The notes: generated by a model not told the origin, from the letters alone. 64,000 nt of DNA from Bacillus sp. E(2018) (GCF_005503015.1 NZ_SCOL01000004.1:124001-188000), one strand, 5' to 3'. Counted from the first letter of the stretch, positions 35,619-44,903 are shown. Numbers and translations: made by a program.

Positions 35619-36323
35619 ATGATTGCTGTAAGGAATCTATCATATGCATTTAAAATTGGTAAGAAAGAAAAAGAGAATGTCGTACCTGTTTTGCATCATG
35701 TCGATCTGCAAGTAGCAGAAGGTGAGATCGTTGCGATCGTTGGAAGAAGCGGATCAGGAAAGTCGACTCTATTAAACCTAATTTCTGGTTTTATTAAATC
35801 GCAAACAGGAGAGATCACGATTGATGGTCAACAGGTTAGCAAACTGTCTGAATCAAAATGGGCTGAATTTCGATTAGAGCACCTAGGCTTTATTTTTCAA
35901 AGCTTTCAGCTGATTCCTAGTATGACAGCCTATGAAAATGTTGAGCTCCCGTTAGTTCTTAAAGGCGTTAGTGAAAAAGATAGAAAAGATCAAACGATGA
36001 AAATGTTAAAGAGGGTAGGATTAGATCAGTATAAAACTCATTATCCAGGTGAACTTTCAGGAGGTCAGCAGCAACGCGTGAGTATAGCTAGAGCGCTAAT
36101 CCTGAATCCTCCTCTTATCCTGGCAGATGAACCAACAGGTAGTCTTGATTCTGAGAATGAAAAAGAACTCTTAAACTTTATTAAAGAATTGAATGAAAAA
36201 GATGGTATTACGTTTTTAATTATTACACATGACCATGAAGTAGCTTCAATCGCTCATCGAAAAGTAGAGATCAGAGACGGTTACTTAAGAGAAGGGAGCA
36301 AGCTTCATGAAGTTCAAAGATAA
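35619..36323 (+). CDS. ABC transporter ATPase, MacB/LolD type
   Basis: The 234-residue ATPase has Walker A GRSGSGKST (about 43-51), the Q-loop FQSFQL, signature LSGGQQQRVS and Walker B LILADEPTGSLDS. This subtype partners with FtsX-like permeases for peptide or lipoprotein export or antimicrobial peptide sensing. It overlaps the permease gene by 17 bases. Confidence 0.95.
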   Translation: MIAVRNLSYAFKIGKKEKENVVPVLHHVDLQVAEGEIVAIVGRSGSGKSTLLNLISGFIKSQTGEITIDGQQVSKLSESKWAEFRLEHLGFIFQSFQLIPSMTAYENVELPLVLKGVSEKDRKDQTMKMLKRVGLDQYKTHYPGELSGGQQQRVSIARALILNPPLILADEPTGSLDSENEKELLNFIKELNEKDGITFLIITHDHEVASIAHRKVEIRDGYLREGSKLHEVQR

Positions 36324-37620
36324 ACATCGATTTGTAAGAAGCAATATGAAAAGAAACAAGACCCGTGTATGGATGACAATCCTTGCATCAACCATGGGGT
36401 GTGCCTTTTTAATCATGCTCGCCTCTGTAGGCTTTGCAATTCATAAGACGGCAGTTGATGATGTGATGAGTTATCGATTGATGAACGAGATTGAAATACA
36501 GAAAGAAAACGGTCCTTTGATTGAGGAAGACGTGAAAAAACTTCAAGATATTAAGAAAGTTCAAGCGGTTAGTCGAAAAAAATATGTACCTGCGAGTGAA
36601 ATGTCACTAGGAGAATACACAGGATATGCTGAAGTAAACAGCGCAAATATGCCTTCTGAGAGAAAAGCGGGTTTGCAGCTTGAAAAAGGAAGAATGCCTA
36701 AGAGTAAAAATGAGGTTATAATCGGACATCATTTTGCTCAAGAATTAAGAAAAGAGATGCCAGAAAACATTACAGAAGGAATGAGTGAAGAAGAGGCACA
36801 AAAGAAGATGAAGAAATTTGCTTATAACGGAGATATATTAAATAAAACATTAACCTATCATATGAAGATAGATAATCCAGACATCAAAACAGATTCACAG
36901 ATAAAAACGGTACAAGTAAAAGTTGTAGGAATTAAAGAGAAACCAAAGAAGGAGTGGATGACAGACAGTTCGGTAATGATTACAGACGATCTTCATAATG
37001 AAGTTATGACTCTATTAAGTGAGATAGATCCTGAACTTAAGAACAGTGACGATTCTTATAGTTCCGTCAAAGTATATACGTCTTCAGCTGAAGATGTTAA
37101 AGCTGTATCTGAAAAGATTAAAGATAAAGGTTACCTCACTTATTCTGTTGTAAGCGAACTAAAAGAACTAAACATCTATTTCACATTGTTTAAAGCAGGG
37201 TTGATTTTTATCGGTGGTATAGCTGTACTCATTGCTTCTATCGGAATATTTAATACGATGACGATGGCTGTAACGGAACGTTCTCAAGACATCGGTATTA
37301 TGAAAGCGATCGGCGCGACTCCGAAAACGATCAAGCGCATCTTCCTTTTAGAGAGTGGATACATTGGATTATGGGGAGTGGGCTTAGGAACCATATTCGC
37401 TTATCTCATCAGCTATGGAGTCAATTTCGCTCTTCCGATTATCGTTGAACAGTTTATGAACGAAAAGCCACCTGAAGATTTTATTTTATCTTATATTCCA
37501 TGGAGTCTGACTGCAATCGCTGTTACGATCTGTATGAGCGTAACTTTACTTTCAGGTTGGCGGCCAGCAGCCAAAGCTACCACAGTTGATGTATTAAAAG
37601 CGTTAAGAAGAGATGTATAA
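36307..37620 (+). CDS. FtsX/MacB-type ABC permease
   Basis: The 437-residue permease has an N-terminal helix (about 20-40), an extracellular domain (about 45-290) and three C-terminal helices. The FtsX signature ERSQDIGIMKAIGATPKTIKRIFLLES is present. It is encoded with its ATPase and needs no third gene nearby. The substrate is unknown; no two-component system is adjacent, so a BceAB-type bacitracin role is less likely. Confidence 0.93.
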   Translation: MKFKDKHRFVRSNMKRNKTRVWMTILASTMGCAFLIMLASVGFAIHKTAVDDVMSYRLMNEIEIQKENGPLIEEDVKKLQDIKKVQAVSRKKYVPASEMSLGEYTGYAEVNSANMPSERKAGLQLEKGRMPKSKNEVIIGHHFAQELRKEMPENITEGMSEEEAQKKMKKFAYNGDILNKTLTYHMKIDNPDIKTDSQIKTVQVKVVGIKEKPKKEWMTDSSVMITDDLHNEVMTLLSEIDPELKNSDDSYSSVKVYTSSAEDVKAVSEKIKDKGYLTYSVVSELKELNIYFTLFKAGLIFIGGIAVLIASIGIFNTMTMAVTERSQDIGIMKAIGATPKTIKRIFLLESGYIGLWGVGLGTIFAYLISYGVNFALPIIVEQFMNEKPPEDFILSYIPWSLTAIAVTICMSVTLLSGWRPAAKATTVDVLKALRRDV

Positions 37621-37626
37621 AGAAGC

Positions 37627-37660
37627 ATCAGCCGATCGTAAATGTCGGCTGATTTTTTTT
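37627..37660 (+). terminator. Terminator after the MacB-type operon
   Basis: ATCAGCCGA and TCGGCTGAT form a 9-bp stem followed by eight T. Confidence 0.88.
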
Positions 37661-37729
37661 ATGTAAGTGATTTTAAAGGAAAAATTCGTTTCAAAATCGA
37701 AAGGGATAAACAGAGGAGTGAATGAGCAT

Positions 37730-38431
37730 ATGAAACATAACATCAGGAAACAAATTATTGCCATGGGTGGCGGAGGCTTTTCCATGGAGCCTGAAAATAA
37801 AAGATTAGATCACTATATCCTGAAGCAAAGTGCAGCTGAACGACCTCGCATTTGTTTTATTCCTACAGCTAGCGGAGATGCAGATGGATATATCGAACGA
37901 TTTTATAAGGCTTTTCAACCTGAAGACTGTGAACCTGCACATCTTTCTCTCTTTTCACCACCTCAACATTTGGAGAGTTTTGTAGAGCAGCAGGATATTT
38001 TTTATGTAGGTGGAGGCAATACAAAAAATCTTATAGCGCTATGGAGAGAATGGGGTCTAGATGTTCTTTTGAAAAAAGCATATGAAGATGGAAAGATCTT
38101 AGCGGGACTCAGCGCGGGATCTCTCTGCTGGTTTGAGGAAGGTGTAACCGATTCGTTCGGACCACTCGCTAAGCTAGACTGTTTAGGCTTCATCGAAGGA
38201 AGTCATTGTCCGCATTACGATGGAGAAACAGAGCGAAGACCTGCCTTTCATAAACTTATCGAAAATGGACTGAAAGCGGGATATGCTGCAGATGATGGAG
38301 CAGGACTGCATTTTGTGAATGGCAAACTGCATACCGTTGTAAGTTCAAGGAAAGACGCGAAAGCCTATTTTGTAGAATTGGATGGAGAGAACGTGAACGA
38401 GCAGGAGATTGAGACACTTTTTTTAAATTAA
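37730..38431 (+). CDS. Peptidase E-like S51 serine peptidase (YgaJ-like)
   Basis: The 233-residue protein has the S51 nucleophile motif GLSAGS (Ser128) and FYVGGGNTKN, as in peptidase E and cyanophycinase. The start is ATG 37730, with GAGGAG 11 bases before it; this gives the length of B. subtilis YgaJ. It probably cleaves N-terminal Asp-containing dipeptides, inferred from the family. Confidence 0.87.
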   Translation: MKHNIRKQIIAMGGGGFSMEPENKRLDHYILKQSAAERPRICFIPTASGDADGYIERFYKAFQPEDCEPAHLSLFSPPQHLESFVEQQDIFYVGGGNTKNLIALWREWGLDVLLKKAYEDGKILAGLSAGSLCWFEEGVTDSFGPLAKLDCLGFIEGSHCPHYDGETERRPAFHKLIENGLKAGYAADDGAGLHFVNGKLHTVVSSRKDAKAYFVELDGENVNEQEIETLFLN

Positions 38432-38497
38432 GGGTTTAAAGTTCTGATGATTGGGCGGAAAATGTACTATTCGTTAATCATCAGGAGGTAAATCGTT

Positions 38498-39097
38498 TTG
38501 AAAAAAATAGGTTCAGTTTTGTTCTATATGATGCTATTACTCTTACTCGCATCATGTGGTAACAAAGATAAAGAAAACGAGCACAAGAATCATGATATGG
38601 AAGAATCTAAAGCGCAATCTCAAGCTGCATCTAGTAAGGTGAAAGGCGGTTCGTATATCGTAAACCTTGTTAATGCAAAAGGAGATAAAGCGGGAGAAGC
38701 AACGTTAACTCAAACAGGAGATGGCGTTAAGGTAGAAGTGAACGCGACTGGGTTAAAGCCAGGTGAACACGGCATTCATTTTCATGAAACAGCAAAGTGT
38801 ACACCACCGGATTTTAAGTCAGCAGGATCACACTTTAATCCTACTGAAAAGAAGCATGGATTTTTAAATCCAAAAGGACCACACGTAGGAGATATTCAGA
38901 ATGTGAAGGCTGATAAAAGCGGAGTCGTAAAAGACGAAGTTCTATCCAACCTCGTGACCCTTTCTGAAGGCAGTAAAAATTCTCTTTTTGCTAACGGTGG
39001 AACATCACTTGTTATCCATGACAAAGCCGATGACTATAAAACAGATCCAGCAGGAAATTCGGGAGATCGTGTTTTGTGCGGGGTTATCAAAAAGTAA
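38498..39097 (+). CDS. sodC: Cu/Zn superoxide dismutase lipoprotein with full metal site
   Basis: The 199-residue protein starts at TTG with AGGAGG nine bases upstream. A lipoprotein signal ends in LASC (Cys20). The Cu/Zn SOD fold follows, and all metal ligands by alignment to the classical enzyme are present: His94, His96 and His174 for copper, His112 bridging, His120, His129 and Asp132 for zinc, plus Arg191 and the Cys101-Cys194 pair. The B. subtilis relative YojM is known to lack two copper ligands, so this one is more likely an active SOD. Confidence 0.9.
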   Translation: MKKIGSVLFYMMLLLLLASCGNKDKENEHKNHDMEESKAQSQAASSKVKGGSYIVNLVNAKGDKAGEATLTQTGDGVKVEVNATGLKPGEHGIHFHETAKCTPPDFKSAGSHFNPTEKKHGFLNPKGPHVGDIQNVKADKSGVVKDEVLSNLVTLSEGSKNSLFANGGTSLVIHDKADDYKTDPAGNSGDRVLCGVIKK

Positions 39098-39109
39098 GGT
39101 TATTCAAAC

Positions 39110-39152
39110 AAAGCTAGCCCCTCATCGTAACGGGATGAGGGGCCAGCTTTTT
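39110..39152. terminator. Terminator after sodC-like gene
   Basis: AGCCCCTCAT and GATGAGGGGC form a GC-rich stem within AAGCT/AGCTT arms followed by a T-run. Confidence 0.88.
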
Positions 39153-39154
39153 AT

Positions 39155-39958
39155 TTAACTTCCTGTACTCGTAAATGCTTTCAGTCCTCTATTCCAAAAC
39201 CAGTACGCAATGATGCAAGAGACGATTGCGACAACGGGTGTTAAGAGAGCCAATCTTTCAAACCCTGAACCTTTGATAAAATATGCTGCAGGATAAAATG
39301 CAGTAAATCCATAAGGAACAATCCACGTTAGAAAGTGTCGAATCCCCTTATGATAGATCGTTAAAGGATAACGAGCGAAGTCACTTAAATTAAAGATCGT
39401 CCAAACAATGGGCAGACTGTCGACCATCCAAAACGACAATGTCGCAAAGAAGAGATTGATCGCAACGAAAATGAAACCAGATGCGATAATCATGACAACA
39501 AGTATGAAAAATTCAAGGACGCCCCATGAGATGCCTAAGTGTGGCATGGCTGTACTGATGACGATAATCCCTATGAACAACTGGCCAAAACCATCTTGCT
39601 GCAAGCGATCTGCTATAAAATGAAACAGAGGGTTGATCGGTCTGATTAAGAGACGGTCGAATTTGCCTGGTCGAATATACTGCCAGCCAAGTGTCCATAG
39701 ATTATCAAAGAATATATGGTGGATAGAGCGTCCGGTCGCAGCAATTCCGTAAATAAATAAAATTTCATAAAAGGTCCAACCGTTTAAGGCATGGATATGA
39801 TCAAAAACAATCTTAACGAAGAAGATTCCTGCAAATTGCTGAAGCATAACAGAGAGGACGCCAAGTAAAAAATCCATCCTGTACTCCAACATGACTTTTA
39901 AGTTTTGTTTGCAAAATAAGTAATATAATTTCACATATCGTGATAGCATTAGCGTCAC
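39155..39958 (-). CDS. ABC-2 type permease (COG3694/DUF990)
   Basis: The 267-residue protein has six hydrophobic segments and belongs to the DUF990 ABC-2 permease group, recognisable from DNLWTLGWQYIRPGKFDRLLIRPINPLFH. It is the last gene of a three-gene exporter, with three bases between it and the previous permease. Families of this type export drugs or lipids, but the cargo is not known here. Confidence 0.87.
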   Translation of the reverse strand: MTLMLSRYVKLYYLFCKQNLKVMLEYRMDFLLGVLSVMLQQFAGIFFVKIVFDHIHALNGWTFYEILFIYGIAATGRSIHHIFFDNLWTLGWQYIRPGKFDRLLIRPINPLFHFIADRLQQDGFGQLFIGIIVISTAMPHLGISWGVLEFFILVVMIIASGFIFVAINLFFATLSFWMVDSLPIVWTIFNLSDFARYPLTIYHKGIRHFLTWIVPYGFTAFYPAAYFIKGSGFERLALLTPVVAIVSCIIAYWFWNRGLKAFTSTGS

Positions 39959-39961
39959 CTC

Positions 39962-40750
39962 CTAACCTCCAAAGATAGTTACCTTTTTTATTGCGATGGA
40001 CCATAACACTTTTAATAGGACAAAGAGTGAAACCGCCCAAAATACTTGTGATCCAAGGGCTAGCCAAGCTTCTGTTCCTGAGAGGATGCCAGTGTAGATC
40101 GCAACTGGTACATAGACCATCGCTTGGAATGGTAGAAACAGACTTATTGTTTGAAACCATTCTGGAAAGAGAATAAGCGGCACAAGCGCACCAGAAAAAA
40201 AGGAGATAACTGCTTCTTTCATGACTTGCAGACCCCAAAGATTTATCGTCCAAAATGCTAGAATGGCAATCAATAGATCAAAAAAAGTACCGATCCAAAT
40301 ACCCATAAATGCACTGACTAAGAATAATAGACCGGCTTGCCATGTAGTTGGCAGTGTGATATCCATAAAAATAAATGCGAGAATGCTTAAAGGCAGAGCC
40401 CCACGTACAAAATGAATAATTTTATCACCTAGATCCATAGCGACCAAACGAGTAATCAAGTTGTACGGCCTCATCAGTTCTATCGCAACATTTCCATCCT
40501 TAATCGTATGCGCCAATTCCTGACCTACACCTGAAACAAACATCTGTAAAAACATAGCGATAATGATGTACGTAATCATCCCGTCGAATGGCAGTCCTTC
40601 AATCTCTGTTCGGCTGCTGTAAACGGCTTTCCAAAAGAAATAGATAACAAGCATCCGGAGCAAAATAGAAAAAGTATTAGCCCAGAACCATGCTGAGTAG
40701 GCAGCATGTACTTGCATCTGCACTCTAGCAAACTCAAAGTATTTCCTCAT
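39962..40750 (-). CDS. ABC-2 type permease (COG4587/DUF990)
   Basis: The 262-residue, six-helix partner of the other permease has the conserved AHTIKDGNVAIELMRPYNLITRLVAMDLG region. It overlaps the ATPase gene by 17 bases, which indicates a single operon. The two permeases probably form a heterodimer. Confidence 0.87.
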   Translation of the reverse strand: MRKYFEFARVQMQVHAAYSAWFWANTFSILLRMLVIYFFWKAVYSSRTEIEGLPFDGMITYIIIAMFLQMFVSGVGQELAHTIKDGNVAIELMRPYNLITRLVAMDLGDKIIHFVRGALPLSILAFIFMDITLPTTWQAGLLFLVSAFMGIWIGTFFDLLIAILAFWTINLWGLQVMKEAVISFFSGALVPLILFPEWFQTISLFLPFQAMVYVPVAIYTGILSGTEAWLALGSQVFWAVSLFVLLKVLWSIAIKKVTIFGG

Positions 40751-41762
40751 GCTGAACCTCCTTTTTCATACCTCTTCCATAAATTTCTTCAACGATCGTT
40801 TCTATCTTTGCATCGGCAATGGTTAAATCAGCAACAGAATAATGGTTCATCATCGTATGGATGACTTCTGCACCAGAGATATGTTTGTTGCTGAAGGAGA
40901 GGGATACAAGATGCGGGTTTTCACCACTGATTGGGAGAACCTCTGTTACCGCACTAATGGCTTCCGGCAAAACAAATGAATCAGCAGAATCTACAAGTTC
41001 AAAATGAATAACACGCTTATCACCAAACTGCGATTTGATATCTTGGATAGAACCATCATAGATCACACTACCATCATCAATAATGATGATTCGCTGACAG
41101 ATCTCTTCGATGTCTTGCATGTCATGGGTGGTAAGAAGCACGGTTGTACCGTATCTAGCGTTCATTTGTTTGATGAAAGCGCGAATTCGAACCTTTACAG
41201 CAACATCCAATCCGATTGTAGGTTCATCCAAATAGACCACTTTTGGACGGTGCAAAAAAGCGGCAGCAAGTTCACAACGCATCTTTTGTCCTAATGAAAG
41301 CTGTCTTACAGGGATGCCGAGCAGCGGCTCTAAATGAAGTACATCAACGAACTCTTTTAAAGTTTCTTCGTACTGAGCTTGAGGAATCTCGTAAATGTGT
41401 TTGAGAAGTTCATAGCTTTCTCTGACCGGAATATCCCAGAATAATTGTGTACGCTGACCGAATACAGCACCAATATGACTTGCGTTTTGTTGTCTGTTTT
41501 CGTAAGGGATGATGCCGTTTACTTTTACCTCACCTGATGTTGGAGTGAGTATGCCTGTTAACATCTTAATCGTTGTAGATTTCCCAGCACCGTTCGCCCC
41601 AATATATCCAACCATCTCCCCAGCTCTAATATGCATGTTGATCTTCTTAACCGCTTTTTTCGTTTCGAATTTCCTATGAAACAACGATTTTATGGCTCCT
41701 CTTAATCCAGGATCTCGCTTTGCGATCTTATAATGTTTTTCTAAATTTTTTACGACGATCAT
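40734..41762 (-). CDS. ABC transporter ATPase (COG4586)
   Basis: The 342-residue ATPase has Walker A GANGAGKST (about 59-67), signature LSLGQKMRCELA and Walker B VVYLDEPTIGLD, and a C-terminal extension of about 100 residues typical of drug- or polysaccharide-export ATPases. ATG 41762 is used because AAGGAGA lies upstream; the longer frame would include terminator sequence. It is first in the operon behind a leader peptide and attenuator-like hairpin. Confidence 0.92.
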   Translation of the reverse strand: MIVVKNLEKHYKIAKRDPGLRGAIKSLFHRKFETKKAVKKINMHIRAGEMVGYIGANGAGKSTTIKMLTGILTPTSGEVKVNGIIPYENRQQNASHIGAVFGQRTQLFWDIPVRESYELLKHIYEIPQAQYEETLKEFVDVLHLEPLLGIPVRQLSLGQKMRCELAAAFLHRPKVVYLDEPTIGLDVAVKVRIRAFIKQMNARYGTTVLLTTHDMQDIEEICQRIIIIDDGSVIYDGSIQDIKSQFGDKRVIHFELVDSADSFVLPEAISAVTEVLPISGENPHLVSLSFSNKHISGAEVIHTMMNHYSVADLTIADAKIETIVEEIYGRGMKKEVQHEEIL

Positions 41763-41787
41763 GCTCGTTCTCCTTAAAAATGGACAC

Positions 41788-41814
41788 AAAAAAACCACAG
41801 ACAAATACCTGCGG
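41788..41814 (-). terminator. Attenuator-like terminator upstream of the ABC-2 operon
   Basis: On the minus strand CCGCAGG and TCTGTGG can form a 7-bp stem with two wobble pairs and a six-base loop, followed by seven T. It lies between the leader ORF and the ATPase start. An upstream ACCTG (minus strand, 41856-41860) can pair instead with CAGGT (41807-41811), which would disrupt the left arm. Confidence 0.6.
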
Positions 41815-41877
41815 ATATGTGTGCATATGTAATTTTTTGCTCACCAAAAACGCGTCAGGTTATGAAGGGATATGAAG

Positions 41878-41907
41878 TTAGTATGATTGTATGATAGAAA
41901 TCCACAT
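41878..41907 (-). CDS. Nine-residue leader peptide upstream of ABC-2 operon
   Basis: ATG at 41907 follows AAAAAGGAGAAGG with ideal spacing and encodes MWISIIQSY then TAA. It lies about 28 bases after the predicted transcription start and ahead of the attenuator-like terminator. Such short ORFs in leaders of ABC exporters usually sense ribosome stalling. The peptide has no recognised arrest motif. Confidence 0.5.
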   Translation of the reverse strand: MWISIIQSY

Positions 41908-41941
41908 GTTATCCTTCTCCTTTTTGAAAACGGTTGCACTA

Positions 41942-41970
41942 AGTATACCTAAAAGGATGCGAAATGTAAA
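41942..41970 (-). promoter_or_regulatory. SigA promoter of the ABC-2 operon leader
   Basis: On the minus strand TTTACA, exactly 17 bases, and TATACT match the -35 and -10 consensus at five of six positions each. The leader transcript would be about 170 bases long before the ATPase start. Confidence 0.7.
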
Positions 41971-42105
41971 ATATATCCTTGTTTTCAAGTAGAAAGCTCT
42001 AGTTTAACGAAATCAAGCTTTGGGAAAGTAGAGCTAATGTAGACGTTTTTATACAAAAGGTTCTTTTTTAGAGCATTGTTGTTTTTGACTTTACATCTTC
42101 GAAAA

Positions 42106-42234
42106 GTTGATTGAAGCGCAAGGTGCGAGACTCCTATGGGACGAGCGGTCAGGTGGAGACTCCTAATGGCGCAAAGCGACAGGAGGCTCACCGCACGCCC
42201 CATGGAAAGCGAGCAACCTGGAGCGGAAATCAAC
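42106..42234 (+). repeat. Dispersed palindromic repeat, short form (copy C)
   Basis: Exactly 129 bp between GTTGATT and AATCAAC, very close to the non-inserted parts of copies A and E (TGGGACGAGCGGTCAGGTGG and GCGCAAAGCG). It lies in the 530-base gap between the divergent ABC-2 operon and the channel gene. Confidence 0.9.
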
Positions 42235-42292
42235 TGCTTACTAGTACAACAGTGAAAAACAGTCTTAGTAAATGAGAAAAAGGAGGACAAAC

Positions 42293-44032
42293 ATGTACGA
42301 TTACAATGGAGTTACGGATTCTTGGATGGCTTATTTAGGTAGATTGCCAGATTTGCTTCTTGCTATTTTAGTTTTATTAATTGGTTGGCTGATCGCCTCA
42401 TTGGTTGCAAAAGCAGTAAAAAAAGCATTACACAAAACGGATTTTGACAACAAAGTCGCGAGGTGGATGAAGCCTGATACCCATGAAAACGAAGTAGAAC
42501 AAACCCGCACGAGCAAGTATTCTTCAGAAGAAGTAATTAGTAAGGTTGTATTTTGGATTCTGATGGCAGTAGCCATCGTTATGTTCTTGAACATGCTTAG
42601 TCTTCCGTACGTGGCACAACCGATCTCCAATGCTTTAGGTGTGATTGCGGCAGCGATTCCTAATTTACTAAAAGCTGCACTAATCGCGGCAGTAGCTTGG
42701 TTGATCGCCTCTGGTTTATCGATATTAGTCAGAAAGTTAGGTCAGAATACCCGATTTGAAAGGTTATTACACCGTTGGAAGTTGACTCGTGACCCTTCTC
42801 AATCTGACAAGGCTGTTTTCTCAGCATCAAAAGCTGTATTTTACCTCACATTATTATTGTTCCTACCAGCAGTATTATCTGCATTAGGCATTGATGCCAT
42901 TTCTGAACCATTGGAAGGCATGCTAACAGGCCTCTTCGCATTCTTACCAAAACTGCTCGGAGCGGCAATCATTCTTTTTGTAGGGTGGTTGGTTGCTAAA
43001 ATCGTTAAAGAGATCATTGTGAACTTCTTACAGAGCATTGGTACAGATCGTTTAGCTTTAAAACTAGGTGCCGAACGTGCACTTGAAAAGACATCTCTTT
43101 CTCAAATCATTGGGACCATCGTGTATGTATTTATCTTAATTCCAGTTGTTATTTCAGCTTTAGAAACACTTGATATCAATGGTATTTCTGGACCTGCAAT
43201 CGGTATGTTAGGTCAGATCATGGACATGATTCCAAATATCATTGTTGCGATCCTTTTAGTAGCAGTCGGATTATGGTTAGGAAAATGGGTAAAACAAGCT
43301 GTTACCTCTTTATTAGAACGAGTTGGTTTCAATGGCATCTTTTATAAGATGGGTCTTGGATCACTTCATAAAACAAATCAGACGTTTACGATCTCTGAAA
43401 TGATTGGTTATGCGGCTCAAGTCGTTGTGGTGCTGCTGTTTACGATTGAAGCGCTGCAACTTGTTAAGCTAGAGAGCCTAGTTAATATACTCTCGGTGGT
43501 ACTTGCATATATCCCAATGGTGTTAACAGCTGTGTTGATACTAGGAATCGGGTTCTATGCTGGAGACCTTGTGAAACGCGTTGTTCAGAGTATGATCAAA
43601 CAACAAACTGAAGGCAAGCTGCTTGGCAACATCGCGAAGTATACGATTATCACGCTTGCTTTCTTTATGGCTCTTGATCAGCTTGGAGTAGCGAAAACGA
43701 TTGTAAATGCTGCATTTATTCTCATATTAGGTGGTTTTACGATTGCGTTTGGTCTAGCATTCGGACTCGGTGGTCGTGAAGCGGCTGGACGCACGCTTAA
43801 TAAATGGAGTCGAAAAATGGAAGAGACAACGATTCAAAGTCCGGACCCAGCAGAATGGAAAGACAAGACGAGTTTAAAAGATTTCCGAACAGATTCTTCT
43901 AAACCGGAAAGCAATCTTATAGACGTAGAAATAAATAAACCACATACGATTTCAAAAGATCGTCAGTTCGATCATTTAAATACACCTAGTGATGAATTTG
44001 GTATAAACAATAAACCAAAACGAAATGAGTAA
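42293..44032 (+). CDS. Mechanosensitive-channel-like protein with five TM-helix repeats
   Basis: The 579-residue membrane protein starts at ATG 42293 behind AAGGAGG. It has five copies of a conserved membrane-helix unit (about 20-60, 120-160, 215-255, 312-350 and 405-445), each opening with (L/I)P and ending in a Lys/Arg-rich cap. A final pore-like helix contains GLAFGLGGREAAGRTL. The layout fits the TM-helix-repeat group related to MscS/CmpX; a separate MscS beta domain is not visible. A channel role is inferred. Confidence 0.82.
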   Translation: MYDYNGVTDSWMAYLGRLPDLLLAILVLLIGWLIASLVAKAVKKALHKTDFDNKVARWMKPDTHENEVEQTRTSKYSSEEVISKVVFWILMAVAIVMFLNMLSLPYVAQPISNALGVIAAAIPNLLKAALIAAVAWLIASGLSILVRKLGQNTRFERLLHRWKLTRDPSQSDKAVFSASKAVFYLTLLLFLPAVLSALGIDAISEPLEGMLTGLFAFLPKLLGAAIILFVGWLVAKIVKEIIVNFLQSIGTDRLALKLGAERALEKTSLSQIIGTIVYVFILIPVVISALETLDINGISGPAIGMLGQIMDMIPNIIVAILLVAVGLWLGKWVKQAVTSLLERVGFNGIFYKMGLGSLHKTNQTFTISEMIGYAAQVVVVLLFTIEALQLVKLESLVNILSVVLAYIPMVLTAVLILGIGFYAGDLVKRVVQSMIKQQTEGKLLGNIAKYTIITLAFFMALDQLGVAKTIVNAAFILILGGFTIAFGLAFGLGGREAAGRTLNKWSRKMEETTIQSPDPAEWKDKTSLKDFRTDSSKPESNLIDVEINKPHTISKDRQFDHLNTPSDEFGINNKPKRNE

Positions 44033-44051
44033 ATAAACTATAGAATGAAAT

Positions 44052-44092
44052 CGGCTCGTAGAGGTGAAACTAGACCTTTATGAGTCGTTTTT
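44052..44092 (+). terminator. Terminator after the channel gene
   Basis: CGGCTCGTAGAGGT pairs imperfectly with ACCTTTATGAGTCG and a T-run follows. Confidence 0.65.
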
Positions 44093-44174
44093 ATTCACGT
44101 TGTTGTCAACTTAACTATAAATGCCTTTAAAGTATGTAATGAAGTGAGAATAAGTAGGAAAGGAGTTAAACAGG

Positions 44175-44903
44175 ATGCTACTTGCCGCCTTTTGGGGAGG
44201 AATAGCAGGTTCTGCTGTACTATTAGGATGTTTTACAGCACTAGCTTTTCGAATTCCTAAAAAATGGACAGCCTGGATTATGGCTTTTGGAACAGGGATT
44301 TTAATTGGTGCGGTCTCTTTTGAGCTTTTGATCGAGGCAGTAGAGCAGAGCGATTTAATGGTTACATCCGCTGGCTTCATTCTAGGAGCAGCGATCTTTA
44401 CCGGTATCAATAGTTTACTTGCTAAAAAGGGTGGACATGAAAGGAAGAAGTCTGGCGATAAGAAAACAAAGGGTGTAGGAATGGCGATATTTCTGGGAAC
44501 TTTGTTAGATGCCATTCCAGAATCTGTGTTAATAGGTGCAAGCTTGATTGATCACAGCAAGGTAAGCTGGCTCCTAGTAGTGGCCATTTTCTTAAGCAAC
44601 TTTCCTGAAGGGCTTTCAAGTTCAATAGGGTTGTTAAGAGAAGGATTCTCTCGTCGGAAAATTCTTGGAATGTGGCTTTCTGTTTTTGCTATTTCTGCAC
44701 TCGCCGCTTTTCTTGGGTATCTCTTGTTAGAGAATGCTTCTGTAGCTTCACTTTCGTTGATTGGTGCATTTGCAGGAGGTGCCATCATGGCGATGGTAGC
44801 GTCTACCATGCTTCCTGAAGCACATGAAGATGCGGGAGTTGCTGTAGGTTTTATAACTTCCCTAGGACTTTTGTGTTCGATGCTTCTAACTCATTTATCA
44901 TGA
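44175..44903 (+). CDS. ZIP-family metal transporter
   Basis: The 242-residue protein has eight hydrophobic segments and a Lys/Gly-rich cytosolic loop (about 83-100). The two ZIP metal-site motifs are present in altered form, DAIPESVLIG and SNFPEGLSSS, instead of the usual HNxPEG; Asp and Ser replace the His residues. A zinc or other divalent metal is the likely cargo but the altered site leaves this open. The end is LTHLS. Confidence 0.85.
   Translation: MLLAAFWGGIAGSAVLLGCFTALAFRIPKKWTAWIMAFGTGILIGAVSFELLIEAVEQSDLMVTSAGFILGAAIFTGINSLLAKKGGHERKKSGDKKTKGVGMAIFLGTLLDAIPESVLIGASLIDHSKVSWLLVVAIFLSNFPEGLSSSIGLLREGFSRRKILGMWLSVFAISALAAFLGYLLLENASVASLSLIGAFAGGAIMAMVASTMLPEAHEDAGVAVGFITSLGLLCSMLLTHLS

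Noticed and set aside
41985..42290. Minus-strand open frame spanning repeat copy C
   Set aside because: It is mostly repeat sequence, has no ribosome binding site and no protein relative.
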